This document shows, one piece after another, positions 1-7,654 of a DNA stretch of 64,000 bases. The notes under the pieces were generated by a model. That model ran no database searches, was not told the origin of the DNA, and saw nothing but the letters and a program-made list of their open reading frames with translations. This DNA comes from Flintibacter muris (GTDB lineage: Bacteria > Bacillota > Clostridia > Oscillospirales > Oscillospiraceae): assembly GCF_943192995.1 (NCBI RefSeq), contig NZ_CALPCP010000001.1, forward strand, positions 124,001 through 188,000, read 5' to 3'. The translations under genes were made by a program, and so were the position numbers. Positions within the stretch are counted from its first letter, which is position 1. The number at the start of each line of letters is the position of its first letter.

Positions 1-2018
1 GCCCAGGGTAAGGGATTCGGATTCCTTTTTGAGATGGGCTGTGGTTAGGCAAGACCCTGACAGCCATCGCCACAGTCGGGGCCGGGTATCAGATGGGCAA
101 GGTCAAGAAGGTGCTGATCGTGGCGCCCACCAGCGTCTGCGCCGTCTGGCCGAAGGAGTTTAACGACTACGCCGATTTCAAGTACACCGTCAAGGTGCTG
201 CTCGGTGACAAGAAATCCCGCATCAAGGCGCTGGATGACCTGGACAAGTTCCCCTTCGAGGCGCTGAAGGTGGCCGTCATCAACTACGAGTCCACCTGGC
301 GGGAGGACATCTTCGACCGGCTCCTGGCCTACGATGCCGACCTGATCATCGCCGATGAGAGCCAGCGCATCAAGACACACGATGCCGCCCAGAGCAAGGC
401 TATGCACCCCCAACGCCTCAAGAGCCTGGAGACCGGCGATGAGAAAATCGAAGTAGCCTTCAAACGGGACGGCCAGTGGCAGACCGCCATCTACCCCCGC
501 TCCACCATCTTCTCCAGCCGATCCATTACCACACTGGCCGACCTGGGCTGTACCGTCACAAGCGAGAACGCCAAGCGGGTGGTCAGTTTCCTGGGGGCGC
601 TGGAGGCCGAGAACATCGACCTGATCCCCAAGAACGACGCCACATCAACATTCGGCTGGCAACCGGGAAAGCGGTTCCTGCCTGGCCACGACGATGGCCT
701 GACCCTGGACATAGACCCCTCCCAGCGTGGCATGGCGGCGGCCTACTGTAAAAACGGCACCATGGAGCGGTGGGTGGAGCACATGGCCCCACACCGCGGC
801 AGGATGAAGTTCCGCTTTATCTTGGCGGCCGGGTTCGCCGCGCCCCTGCTGCGGATCGTGAAACAGCGGATATTCTTCGTATACAACTGGGGCGGCTCCA
901 AAGGCGGAAAGACCGCCGCCCTCAAGGCTGCCCTCTCCGCCTGGGGGGACCCGGAGCGGCTCATGGTCAGCTTCAACGCTACCCAGGTCGGCCTGGAGCG
1001 GACGGCGGCCTTCTACTGCGACCTGCCTCTTGGCATCGATGAGCGCCAGCTGGCCGGGAACAACCAGGGGGCCTTGGAGAAGATCGTGTACATGATCGCC
1101 AGCGGCACCGGGAAGATCCGTGGCAGCAAGGGCGGGGGCCTCCAGACCATCCACCAATGGCGCACCGTGGCCTTGGCCACCGGCGAGGAACCGCTCAGCA
1201 CGGAAACCACCCAGACCGGCGTCAGCACCCGTGTGTTGGAAATCTACGGCGGCCCATTCGACAACGAGGCGGATGCGGCCCTCATGCACCAGCAGTCGGC
1301 CACGGACTGCGGCTGGGCAGGCCCGGCCTTTATTGAGAAAATCCTCCAGATGGATGAGCGCCGGATTGTGGAGCTGTACGAGGAGATGCAGAACTATGTC
1401 CGCACCGTCAGCGAGGGCAAGAACGGCTCCCACATCGCCGGCATCGCGGCCGTCGCCCTGGCGGACGCTCTCATCGACACCTGGTTCTTCGGTGGGGAGT
1501 GGGAGGTATCCTGGGCCTCCGCAAAGCAGATGGCGGTGGACATCCTGGTCAACCAGGTGGAGAGCAACGCTACCGACGTCAACGAGAACGCTGTGCAGTT
1601 CATTGTGGACTGGGTGCTGTCGAACAAGGCATACTTCGGCCCAAACACCGTTGGCACCTGCCTGGGCTTCACCAGCGAGACCGGGAACACCGCTTACATT
1701 TTCCCCTCCATGCTGAACCAGGCGCTGACGAAAGCTGGGTACTCATATCGAAAAACCATGAAGTACATGGCAGACCAAGGGCTAATCGGGTTTTCTATGA
1801 ACAAAGGAAACCGAAAAAAAGACTACTCTGTATTGAAATGGTTTGTAAACCGAAGTAGCCGCTTTGTGGAGTTTTACATTGGGAAATTATCCAAGGCAGG
1901 AGACCCCGTGGATGATGCGGAGGAACTTGCCGAGGCCAGATCCATTGCCGCTCAGCCAGAGTGGGAACAACAGCATTTTACCCCCATTGACGGCGAAGAT
2001 GAGGAACTGCCTTTTTGA
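1..2018 (+). pseudogene. Chimeric, frameshifted SNF2 helicase / DUF927 helicase
   Basis: Two unrelated helicases are joined in one frame. Bases 1 to about 405 encode the start of a phage SNF2-type helicase: frame 1 reads up to the residues EMG, then five extra bases (40-44) shift the frame, and LGKT continues from 45, so the Walker A box is split. Downstream, motif II appears as DESQ. After QSKAMH (about 390-405) the reading switches without a stop into a DUF927-type helicase with Walker A GGSKGGKT (about residue 267 of the open frame from 93) and DERQ. The SNF2 C-terminal half and the DUF927 N-terminus are both missing. The open frame from ATG 93 gives 641 residues, but no good ribosome site precedes it. 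This is either a real deletion fusion or an assembly error. Confidence 0.75.
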
Positions 2019-2027
2019 TGGGTAATC

Positions 2028-2317
2028 CCTTACGCCTAAAATTAGGCGTAAGGTTAGGCGTAAGGTTAGGCGTAAGGCTGAAAACCCGCACGGCGCAAAG
2101 GGTACAGGGCTTTCCTAACACCTATTACACCTAAATTCACCAATTACACGGTATTGTTGCAAAACGATTGCAAGTCTCGATTTTTTGACTTAGAGACATA
2201 GCTGAAAGAAAACAAGGGATATTCTGAAAATTAGGCGTAAGGCGTAAGGAATTCCAGGAACGCCCGTAACCGCAAAGCATCCCGGCCTTACACCTAATTT
2301 TGAAAGTAGGCGTAAGG
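2028..2317. repeat. Iteron-like 12-bp repeats TTAGGCGTAAGG
   Basis: The non-coding gap 2,019-2,442 holds a family of 12-mers. There are three perfect head-to-tail copies of TTAGGCGTAAGG (2,042-2,077), a perfect inverted copy two bases upstream (2,028-2,039), and a further direct copy at 2,231-2,242 followed by CGTAAGG. One-mismatch copies lie at 2,286-2,297 (inverted) and 2,306-2,317 (direct). Weaker inverted relatives sit at 2,114-2,134. The arrangement directly after a DUF927 helicase resembles iterons of a replication origin; a regulator-binding array is the alternative. Confidence 0.75.
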
Positions 2318-2442
2318 GGGCCGTTTCCCGCCGCACGGCGGGGCGACAACGGGGAGAGAAGGGTAAACCTACCACCCCGGCGAACGAGGCCCACAACGCG
2401 CCCCTGTGGCCGCACAGGGGACAACCGAGAGGAGGCGCCAAA

Positions 2443-2997
2443 ATGGAGACTGATACCCAGCGGTTGACACGGTTCCATGCCGACTTCCAAAAGCTCAAGA
2501 ACAACCGGGAGAAGGTTCCGCTCCAGCAGCTCACGACCCGGTACGCCAGATCCTACAACACCCTGGTGGCGGAGGTCATGGACGGGGCAGTCTGGTTCTA
2601 CCGAAAGTGTGTCGAGCTTGAGGAGGACTTTCCCACCTACCCGGAGGACACAGCCGGGAATGAGTGGCTGGCCAAGTGCCTCGCCATCATCGGGGAGGGC
2701 GAAAAGAAACCCGGCGGCCTGGTTGACCAGTTCCGGGCCGCCCTGATCGACCGGCTGGACATGGATGAGTACCATGACCTCATCAACAGAACCTACGAGC
2801 CCCGCCTCCAGGTTTTCAACCGCTACTGGGCGCGGCATTGCAAGCGGCTGGACAGCGGGTGGATTTACAATCGGATTCTTAAAAAGTTTTGGTGGCCCAA
2901 GACGGAGGGCTACCCAGGGAGCGGGTGCTGGATCAACAGCGACTACACCGGCCGCGATTATCGGTACCCGCCACAGCTGAAGGAGGACACACCATGA
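2443..2997 (+). CDS. Phage protein of unknown function, 184 aa
   Basis: The protein is predicted helical and rich in charged and aromatic residues, without a motif I recognise. A ribosome site (GAGAGGAGG) lies just before the ATG. It is the first gene after the iteron-like array and overlaps the next gene by the ATGA at 2,994-2,997, so it opens the accessory operon that runs to about 6,818. A replication-linked role is possible from position only. Confidence 0.7.
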   Translation: METDTQRLTRFHADFQKLKNNREKVPLQQLTTRYARSYNTLVAEVMDGAVWFYRKCVELEEDFPTYPEDTAGNEWLAKCLAIIGEGEKKPGGLVDQFRAALIDRLDMDEYHDLINRTYEPRLQVFNRYWARHCKRLDSGWIYNRILKKFWWPKTEGYPGSGCWINSDYTGRDYRYPPQLKEDTP

Positions 2998-3548
2998 GTT
3001 ACTACGATGGATTTACACCGACGTATACCTTTTCCCTCTGCATCGAACGGAGCGACCGCGTCCTGGTTGACACCACGGTCGAGGTGAAGGCCACCGCTGA
3101 GGAAATCGCCAAAGCCAAGAAGACCATCCAGCGCCTGATGAACGAGTACGCCCCGGTCGCCAAGGCTCCGGTCCCCGCGGATGACCCGGTGGAGCCGGAG
3201 ATGGAGGGCCAGGCTCCCACCAGCTCGCCGGAGCAGGAAGGAGAGACCGATCCTCCTCCGGAGAAAAAGCCGGATGGCGCCAGGGGGCTGCTCCACCTCC
3301 ACTGCAAGGAGTGTGGGCGCGCTTTCACGACTTTTCTGCGGGAGTATCAGACGGAGGTGGACTGTAAGTGCGGCCACCAGATCGACCTCACTGCCCCGCT
3401 CGCCAAGTTTGCATACACCTGCCCCTATTGCGAACAGACCAGGTGGGGGCAGACCAACCTGGAAGACCCGGACATCACGGTTCGGTGCAAGTGCGGCGGG
3501 GATGTCAATCTGCGCTGGGTACCCAAATCGAGAGAGTACCAAAACTGA
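2994..3548 (+). CDS. Zinc-ribbon phage protein, 184 aa
   Basis: The start is the ATG at 2,994, overlapping the upstream stop (ATGA). The first 100 residues include an acidic, proline-rich linker. The C-terminal part carries four cysteine pairs (CKEC, CKC, CPYC, CKC), which fits two zinc ribbons. Such proteins usually bind nucleic acid or a partner, but nothing here shows the target. It is cotranscribed with two further cysteine-rich genes downstream. Confidence 0.72.
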   Translation: MSYYDGFTPTYTFSLCIERSDRVLVDTTVEVKATAEEIAKAKKTIQRLMNEYAPVAKAPVPADDPVEPEMEGQAPTSSPEQEGETDPPPEKKPDGARGLLHLHCKECGRAFTTFLREYQTEVDCKCGHQIDLTAPLAKFAYTCPYCEQTRWGQTNLEDPDITVRCKCGGDVNLRWVPKSREYQN

Positions 3549-3560
3549 GGAGGACACAGC

Positions 3561-3917
3561 ATGATTTTGTTTGACAAGCCCATCGACTGCAATAAGTGCG
3601 GCCAGCAGTTCACCGTGGATGACTCCCGCATGGGATCGCTCCGGGACGGTGACTTGGAGGTGCAGTATTTTTCCTGCCCGGCCTGCGGCGCCAAGTACCA
3701 CATCCTCACCACCAACAGCACGATGCGGAGTCTGATCGAGCGGCGGAAGGCTGTGCAGCTGAAAATCAAGGCAGCCCACGCCAAGAGGTTCAAGGAAAGC
3801 ACCTTCAAAAAGTACCTCCAGGAGTACGAGCAGATCAAGAAGGAGCAGGAGAAGATTTTCCCGGAGCTTAAGGCCCAGGGGGAGAAACTCCTGCGTGAAG
3901 GTGAGCCAAGTGAATGA
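3561..3917 (+). CDS. Zinc-ribbon phage protein, 118 aa
   Basis: The N-terminus has CNKCG and CPACG pairs about 35 residues apart, a typical zinc ribbon. A long charged helix follows (about residues 60-118), probably coiled coil. The ribosome site GAGGAGG is at about 3,548. The 3' end overlaps the next gene by 23 bp. The function is unknown. Confidence 0.72.
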   Translation: MILFDKPIDCNKCGQQFTVDDSRMGSLRDGDLEVQYFSCPACGAKYHILTTNSTMRSLIERRKAVQLKIKAAHAKRFKESTFKKYLQEYEQIKKEQEKIFPELKAQGEKLLREGEPSE

Positions 3918-4194
3918 GTATGGTATCGGCGTCATCAGATGCCATTGGGACAAGAACTTTCGGTGTGGTGTGGGCAGGATGTGCCGCGGCTGTGAGCACC
4001 AGCCGGAAGACGATGATAAGCCGAACGGAAAGATGCCGCCGGTCAAACTCCTGTGGGTACCCACGCTCAATGCGGCCGGCGATGCATTCATCCCGGACGG
4101 TGAACCGAAATGCCCGGCCTGCGGTGAGATGCCGTACAGCACGGAACGGTGCGTCTTCTGCGGGCAGAAATTTTTGAAGGAGGACACGAAATGA
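3895..4194 (+). CDS. Cysteine-rich phage protein, 99 aa
   Basis: This small protein has CGVGRMCRGC near residue 25 and CPACGEMPYSTERCVFCG near the C-terminus, pointing to one or two zinc sites. The start is taken as GTG 3,895 inside the end of the upstream gene, behind a GGGGAGAAA ribosome site; an internal GTG (3,904) is also possible. The stop overlaps the next start (ATGA at 4,191-4,194). The function is unknown. Confidence 0.65.
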   Translation: MKVSQVNEYGIGVIRCHWDKNFRCGVGRMCRGCEHQPEDDDKPNGKMPPVKLLWVPTLNAAGDAFIPDGEPKCPACGEMPYSTERCVFCGQKFLKEDTK

Positions 4195-4937
4195 ATATCG
4201 AGAACAACATCGCCCGCTTTGAGGCGGAGCTGGCCAAGGTTCAGCGCCCCGGCATGGACAAGCTGCTGGAGTACATCCAGAAAAGCGACTTCTACAGGGC
4301 TCCGGCCAGCACCAAGTACCACCTGGCCGCTCCCGGCGGTCTCCTCCAGCACAGCCTCAACGTCCTGGATGCGCTGCGGGGGCTGCTCACTTGGCAGAGT
4401 GAGGACGCCGAGGAGGGCACTGGGTATTGGGAGTACATGGCCGCTGGCAAAGTGGTGGACACCATCTCGGATGACAGCGTGATCATGATGGCGCTGCTCC
4501 ACGACATCTGCAAGACCCACTTCTACGGCACCAGCACCCGGAACGTGAAGAACGACGCCACCGGCAAGTGGGAGAAGGTTCCCTTTTACACTGTGAACGA
4601 CATGATGCCCCTGGGCCACGGCCCCAAGAGCGCCATGATCATCAAGCAGTACACCACCCTCACCAGCCAGGAGATGTACGCTATCTGGCACCACATGGGG
4701 ATGAACGGGAACTACGAGAACGACAATGCCGTGGGCAAGAGCATTGAAATGTGGCCCGCAGTCCTCGCCCTTCAGACGGCGGACATGATGGCCAGCCGGT
4801 TCATGGAGGGCGAGAAGGAAAACCTGGAGCTGTTCGCCGACGCCCCCGCCCCGGCCTCCGCCGGCGAGTGGGCGGACAACCCGGCCACCGGGGGGCCGGC
4901 CTTTGAGGAGGCACCGCCGTTGAGTGAGGGGGCCTGA
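4191..4937 (+). CDS. HD-domain phosphohydrolase
   Basis: A 248-aa protein with HD-superfamily signatures: LQHSLNVL near residue 45, LLHDICKTH near residue 103, a conserved WHHMGMNG, and LALQTADMMASR near residue 195. Together these supply the histidines and aspartates of the metal site. HD proteins hydrolyse phosphate esters of nucleotides or RNA; relatives of this shape include YhaM-type enzymes, but no OB domain is present. The start is ATG 4,191 behind AAGGAGGACACGAA. The last 40 residues are Ala/Pro/Glu-rich. It may act in phage nucleotide metabolism together with the MazG-like gene that follows. Confidence 0.82.
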   Translation: MNIENNIARFEAELAKVQRPGMDKLLEYIQKSDFYRAPASTKYHLAAPGGLLQHSLNVLDALRGLLTWQSEDAEEGTGYWEYMAAGKVVDTISDDSVIMMALLHDICKTHFYGTSTRNVKNDATGKWEKVPFYTVNDMMPLGHGPKSAMIIKQYTTLTSQEMYAIWHHMGMNGNYENDNAVGKSIEMWPAVLALQTADMMASRFMEGEKENLELFADAPAPASAGEWADNPATGGPAFEEAPPLSEGA

Positions 4938-4940
4938 GCT

Positions 4941-5261
4941 GTGGAAATCAAAGCGTCAAAAAAAGAATGGGAGATTCTTGCGGCAGCTGTGGCCACCTGG
5001 GGCAAGGATGCCCAGGCGAAAATGCTCCTGGAGGAAATGGCCGAGCTTCAAAAAGAAATCTGCAAAGCGTGGAGAGGAAAAGACAACGAGGTTGAAATTG
5101 CAGAGGAAGTAGCGGATGTGGAGATTATGCTTGCACAAATCAAGATGATTTTCGGTATCGACACCTCTGTTGAGGTGTATCGGGACGCAAAAATTGAGCG
5201 ACTCCGGCAACGCCTGATTATTGCAGGCTGGAAGGGGGATTGCCAGAATGGAGGAGAATAG
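4941..5261 (+). CDS. MazG-like nucleotide pyrophosphohydrolase
   Basis: This 106-aa helical protein carries the EExAE...EE..D metal-binding pattern of the all-alpha NTP-PPase superfamily (LLEEMAELQKE, then EIAEEVADVEIML). The family hydrolyses (d)NTPs to monophosphates. The start is GTG 4,941, three bases after the upstream stop, with GAGGGGGCC before it. The neighbouring HD and VRR-NUC genes suggest a nucleotide/DNA metabolism cluster. Confidence 0.85.
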   Translation: MEIKASKKEWEILAAAVATWGKDAQAKMLLEEMAELQKEICKAWRGKDNEVEIAEEVADVEIMLAQIKMIFGIDTSVEVYRDAKIERLRQRLIIAGWKGDCQNGGE

Positions 5262-5403
5262 GGAACGGTGCTGCGGCACCTGCAAATGGCACCAGTACGA
5301 TGACAGCGGCGATGACCTTGTCTGCGCCAACTCGGGAAGTGAGTATTGGACCGACTATACAGATTATGAGGATGGCTGCGAGGAATGGGAGAGTCGGAAA
5401 TGA
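5248..5403 (+). CDS. Small cysteine-rich protein, 51 aa
   Basis: The short acidic protein has CCGTCKWHQ at the N-terminus and a later DGCEEW, a pattern seen in small phage proteins annotated only as hypothetical. Its ATG at 5,248 overlaps the upstream stop (5,259-5,261), and its stop overlaps the next start, so translation is probably coupled. Confidence 0.6.
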   Translation: MEENRERCCGTCKWHQYDDSGDDLVCANSGSEYWTDYTDYEDGCEEWESRK

Positions 5404-5705
5404 GCGCCCCCCACAAAGAAAGCTGGTATCAGGCCAAAATCATCCGCTGGTTGAAGGAGCAATACCCCGGCGCATTCGTCTGGAAAGCCCAGGCCGGACC
5501 CTACTGCCGCCAAGGTATCCCGGACATTTGCGCCATCGTCAACGGTCACTTCTTCGGATTTGAGGTCAAGCGCCCGGAGGTTGGGCGGCTCTCCAAAATC
5601 CAGGAGCAGACCATCAAGGAAATCAATGCCGCCGGGGGAACCGCCGCCGTTGTGTCCTACCCGGAGCAGGTCGAGAAGATCATCTTGGCGGCGGGGATCA
5701 ACTGA
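5400..5705 (+). CDS. VRR-NUC domain nuclease
   Basis: A protein of about 101 aa with the PD-(D/E)XK-type VRR-NUC core: an N-terminal E in HKESWYQAK, GIPDI near residue 40 and FEVKR near residue 56 (the ExK pair), with a conserved Q in SKIQEQT. Stand-alone phage VRR-NUC proteins are DNA nucleases, often beside SNF2 helicases and recombination genes. The preferred start is ATG 5,400 (ATGA overlap); an in-frame ATG at 5,385 would add five residues. Confidence 0.88.
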   Translation: MSAPHKESWYQAKIIRWLKEQYPGAFVWKAQAGPYCRQGIPDICAIVNGHFFGFEVKRPEVGRLSKIQEQTIKEINAAGGTAAVVSYPEQVEKIILAAGIN

Positions 5706-5708
5706 GCC

Positions 5709-5732
5709 AAAATCCCAAACGTCTGGGATTTT
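5709..5732. repeat. Dispersed palindrome, copy 1
   Basis: A 24-bp near-perfect inverted repeat with core ATCCCAAACGTCTGGGAT sits between the VRR-NUC stop and the next ATG. Its reverse complement differs at one base from the copies at about 20,848 and 39,165. It could act as an mRNA hairpin or a protein site; no T-run follows. Confidence 0.75.
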
Positions 5733-5744
5733 GAAGGAATACAT

Positions 5745-6068
5745 ATGCTCAACCTCCACGCCACCTTCACCAAGGGCACGATTGAGTTCCGCCTTTTCCA
5801 ATTCGACGCCCCTGCGGACGGCAAGAAAAACGGCCTCCACGCCGGCCAGTTGAAGAGCTACATCCAGCTTTGCCTCGCGCTGAGCCAGATGGCCAAGAGC
5901 CTCAAGAACGCCAGCCCCAAGCCCCAGCAGACCGACAACCCCAAGTACGCCATGAGGACTTGGCTTCTCCGGCTGGGGTTCATCGGAGAGGAATTCGCCA
6001 CAGCCCGTGACCTCCTGACCCGCCGCCTCTCCGGGGACGCGGCCTTCCGCAACGGAAGGGCCGCCTGA
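5745..6068 (+). pseudogene. Amidoligase, C-terminal fragment
   Basis: The 107 aa match, from memory of the family, the C-terminal third of phage/plasmid amidoligase-like enzymes (COOH-NH2 ligases of the glutamine synthetase fold): FRLFQFD, then GLHAGQLKSYIQLCLALS and a final RDLLTRRLSGDAAFR. The ATP-binding N-terminal two thirds are absent, replaced by the dispersed palindrome just upstream. The adjacent gamma-glutamylcyclotransferase is the expected partner. It may still be translated (weak GAAGGAATACAT leader) but should lack ligase activity. Confidence 0.7.
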
Positions 6069-6092
6069 CCGGCCCCGGCTCCGCACCGCCCC

Positions 6093-6121
6093 GCCTAACC
6101 CGCCACAAGCGGGCTTTAGGC
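6093..6121. other. Hairpin before GGCT gene
   Basis: A stem GCCTAA-CCCGC closes on GCGGG-TTAGGC around a CACAA loop, in the 91-bp gap between the amidoligase fragment and the cyclotransferase. There is no T-run. It could stabilise or attenuate the transcript. Confidence 0.5.
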
Positions 6122-6159
6122 AGTAGAAGGGAACGCCCTTCGGAAAGGACGGATCGGAA

Positions 6160-6642
6160 ATGGCGAAAAGGTTTTACATTGCCTACGGCAGCAACCTTAA
6201 CCTCCCGCAGATGCGGGGGCGCTGCCCTGGGGCGACCGTTGTTGGCACCGCAGTTATTGAGGACTACCGCCTGCTGTTCAAGGGCAGCAAGACCGGCTCA
6301 TACCTCACCATCGAACCGTGGGAGGGGGGCCGGGTGCCGGTGGCTGTGTGGGAGGTCACAGCGGCAGATGAGCGCAGCCTCGACCGCTATGAGGGTTACC
6401 CCGTGTTCTACCACAAGGTGGGGATGGAACTGGAGGTGACGCTGGCCGGCTCCGGCGAGGTGCGCACCCTGGAGGGCTTTGCCTACGTCATGTACGCAGA
6501 CAGGCCCCTCGGAACACCCAGCAATTCCTACTTCATCACCTGCACCCAAGGGTATCGGAGCTTCGGCTTTGACCCGCGCATCCTGCTGGATGCATACACA
6601 GACAGTAAAGGGGAGGGGATTCTATGCACAGCAAAACAGTGA
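6160..6642 (+). CDS. Gamma-glutamylcyclotransferase-like (AIG2/GGCT) protein
   Basis: A 160-aa protein starting FYIAYGSNLN, the YGSN substrate loop of the GGCT fold, with RYEGYP near residue 88 supplying the likely catalytic glutamate. GGCT enzymes release pyroglutamate from gamma-glutamyl amines. Phage GGCT genes next to amidoligases are known and thought to build and remove peptide-like conjugates. Here the amidoligase is truncated, so GGCT may act alone. The ribosome site is AAGGACGG. Confidence 0.9.
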   Translation: MAKRFYIAYGSNLNLPQMRGRCPGATVVGTAVIEDYRLLFKGSKTGSYLTIEPWEGGRVPVAVWEVTAADERSLDRYEGYPVFYHKVGMELEVTLAGSGEVRTLEGFAYVMYADRPLGTPSNSYFITCTQGYRSFGFDPRILLDAYTDSKGEGILCTAKQ

Positions 6643-6818
6643 GCGAGCGCGTCTGCCCCAGATGTGGGCGGACGTACACCGAGCGCCCTGCTACGGCAAG
6701 GGATGGCAGCGGCCCTATCTGCCCAGACTGCGGAACGCGGGAGGCGCTGGAGAGCATCGGCGTGGGCAAGGATGAGCAGGAGCGCATCCTCGACACCATC
6801 CATCGGCACCAAGTGTAA
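6624..6818 (+). CDS. Small zinc-finger phage protein, 64 aa
   Basis: CPRCGRTY and CPDCG pairs 22 residues apart define a zinc ribbon, followed by a helical tail. It overlaps the GGCT gene by 19 bp; GGGGAGGGG precedes the ATG. Similar tiny proteins are common just before terminase genes in clostridial phages. The function is unknown. Confidence 0.7.
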   Translation: MHSKTVSERVCPRCGRTYTERPATARDGSGPICPDCGTREALESIGVGKDEQERILDTIHRHQV

Positions 6819-7012
6819 GCGCAACAGCACGGCAGCGGACGGCTCGGAGGGGCCGCCCGTTCGCTCGTTGGATGAAAAGGTACTGTGAGCCCCTCCCCCA
6901 GGGGAGCGGGGGCGAAAACGCCCGAAACGCGTGTAGTCACCAAAAAATTTTTTTGGGGGACTTTCGTTTCTGGGGCGCTATTTTTATGCCATTTTTCAGA
7001 GAGGTGATCAGG

Positions 7013-7609
7013 TTGGCAACCGCCAGAAAAGGAAAAATCGAGGAGACCCCCGGCTACTGCAAGGCCGAAGACCTGGCGAATCTGTTCGCCCTGACGGGCC
7101 AGTGGATCAACCAGCTCACCAGGGACGGTGTGCTGAAGAAAAGGGACACCCCCGCCGGGAAACGGTACAACGTGGTGGAGTCCACCAGGGCCTATGTGCA
7201 GTACCTTCGGGACAAGGCGGCAGGCCGCGGGGAGAAGGGCATCCCGGAGCCCAAGGAGCTGGAGAAGTTCGAGGCCGAGGTGCGCATCAAGAAGGCCAAG
7301 GCCCAGATTGCCGAACTGGAGGCCCAGGAGCTCCAGGGCATCATGCACCGCAGCGAGGACGTGGCCGCCCTGACGGAAGATTTGTTATACACCATTCGGG
7401 ATTCCCTCATGGCCCTGCCTGGCCGTCTGGCCGTAGACGTAGCCGGGACTACCACCGCGGCCGAGGCCGCCGAGGTCATCAAGCGGGAGGTCTACCTGGT
7501 GATGAAGGACTTGTCCTCCTACACCTATGACCCGGAGAAATATGCCGAGCGCGTTCGGGAGCGGATGGACTGGCAGGCGGAGCACGAGGGTGTGGACGAT
7601 GACGAATAA
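7013..7609 (+). CDS. Terminase small subunit (Nu1-like)
   Basis: This 198-aa protein begins with a winged-helix module (CKAEDLANLFALTGQWINQLTRDGVL), as in lambda Nu1. A charged helix follows (residues about 75-115), then a C-terminal region that in the family contacts the large subunit. It recognises packaging sites on phage DNA. The TTG at 7,013 is preferred because AGAGAGGTGATC lies just before it; an in-frame ATG at 6,986 has no ribosome site. Its 3' end lies in a 41-bp duplication that separates it from the large subunit. Confidence 0.87.
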   Translation: MATARKGKIEETPGYCKAEDLANLFALTGQWINQLTRDGVLKKRDTPAGKRYNVVESTRAYVQYLRDKAAGRGEKGIPEPKELEKFEAEVRIKKAKAQIAELEAQELQGIMHRSEDVAALTEDLLYTIRDSLMALPGRLAVDVAGTTTAAEAAEVIKREVYLVMKDLSSYTYDPEKYAERVRERMDWQAEHEGVDDDE

Positions 7610-7654
7610 CAGAGCAGGCGGAGCACGAGGGTGTGGACGATGACGAATAACAGA
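7573..7654. repeat. 41-bp tandem duplication at the terminase junction
   Basis: Bases 7,573-7,613 are repeated exactly at 7,614-7,654. The unit holds the end of the small-subunit gene and the start ATGACGAATAA of the large-subunit gene. Without the duplication the two genes would overlap by 11 bp; with it they are 30 bp apart. The ATG in the first copy (7,599) now leads to a short out-of-frame peptide. Confidence 0.95.

Noticed and set aside
2028..2077. Short CRISPR-like array
   Set aside because: The repeats are 12 bp and directly abutting with no spacers, so this is not CRISPR. No CRISPR array or cas gene was seen anywhere.
2157..2174. TTGCAA...TTGCAA palindromic pair in the iteron gap
   Set aside because: Short and AT-rich with no further copies; could be chance.
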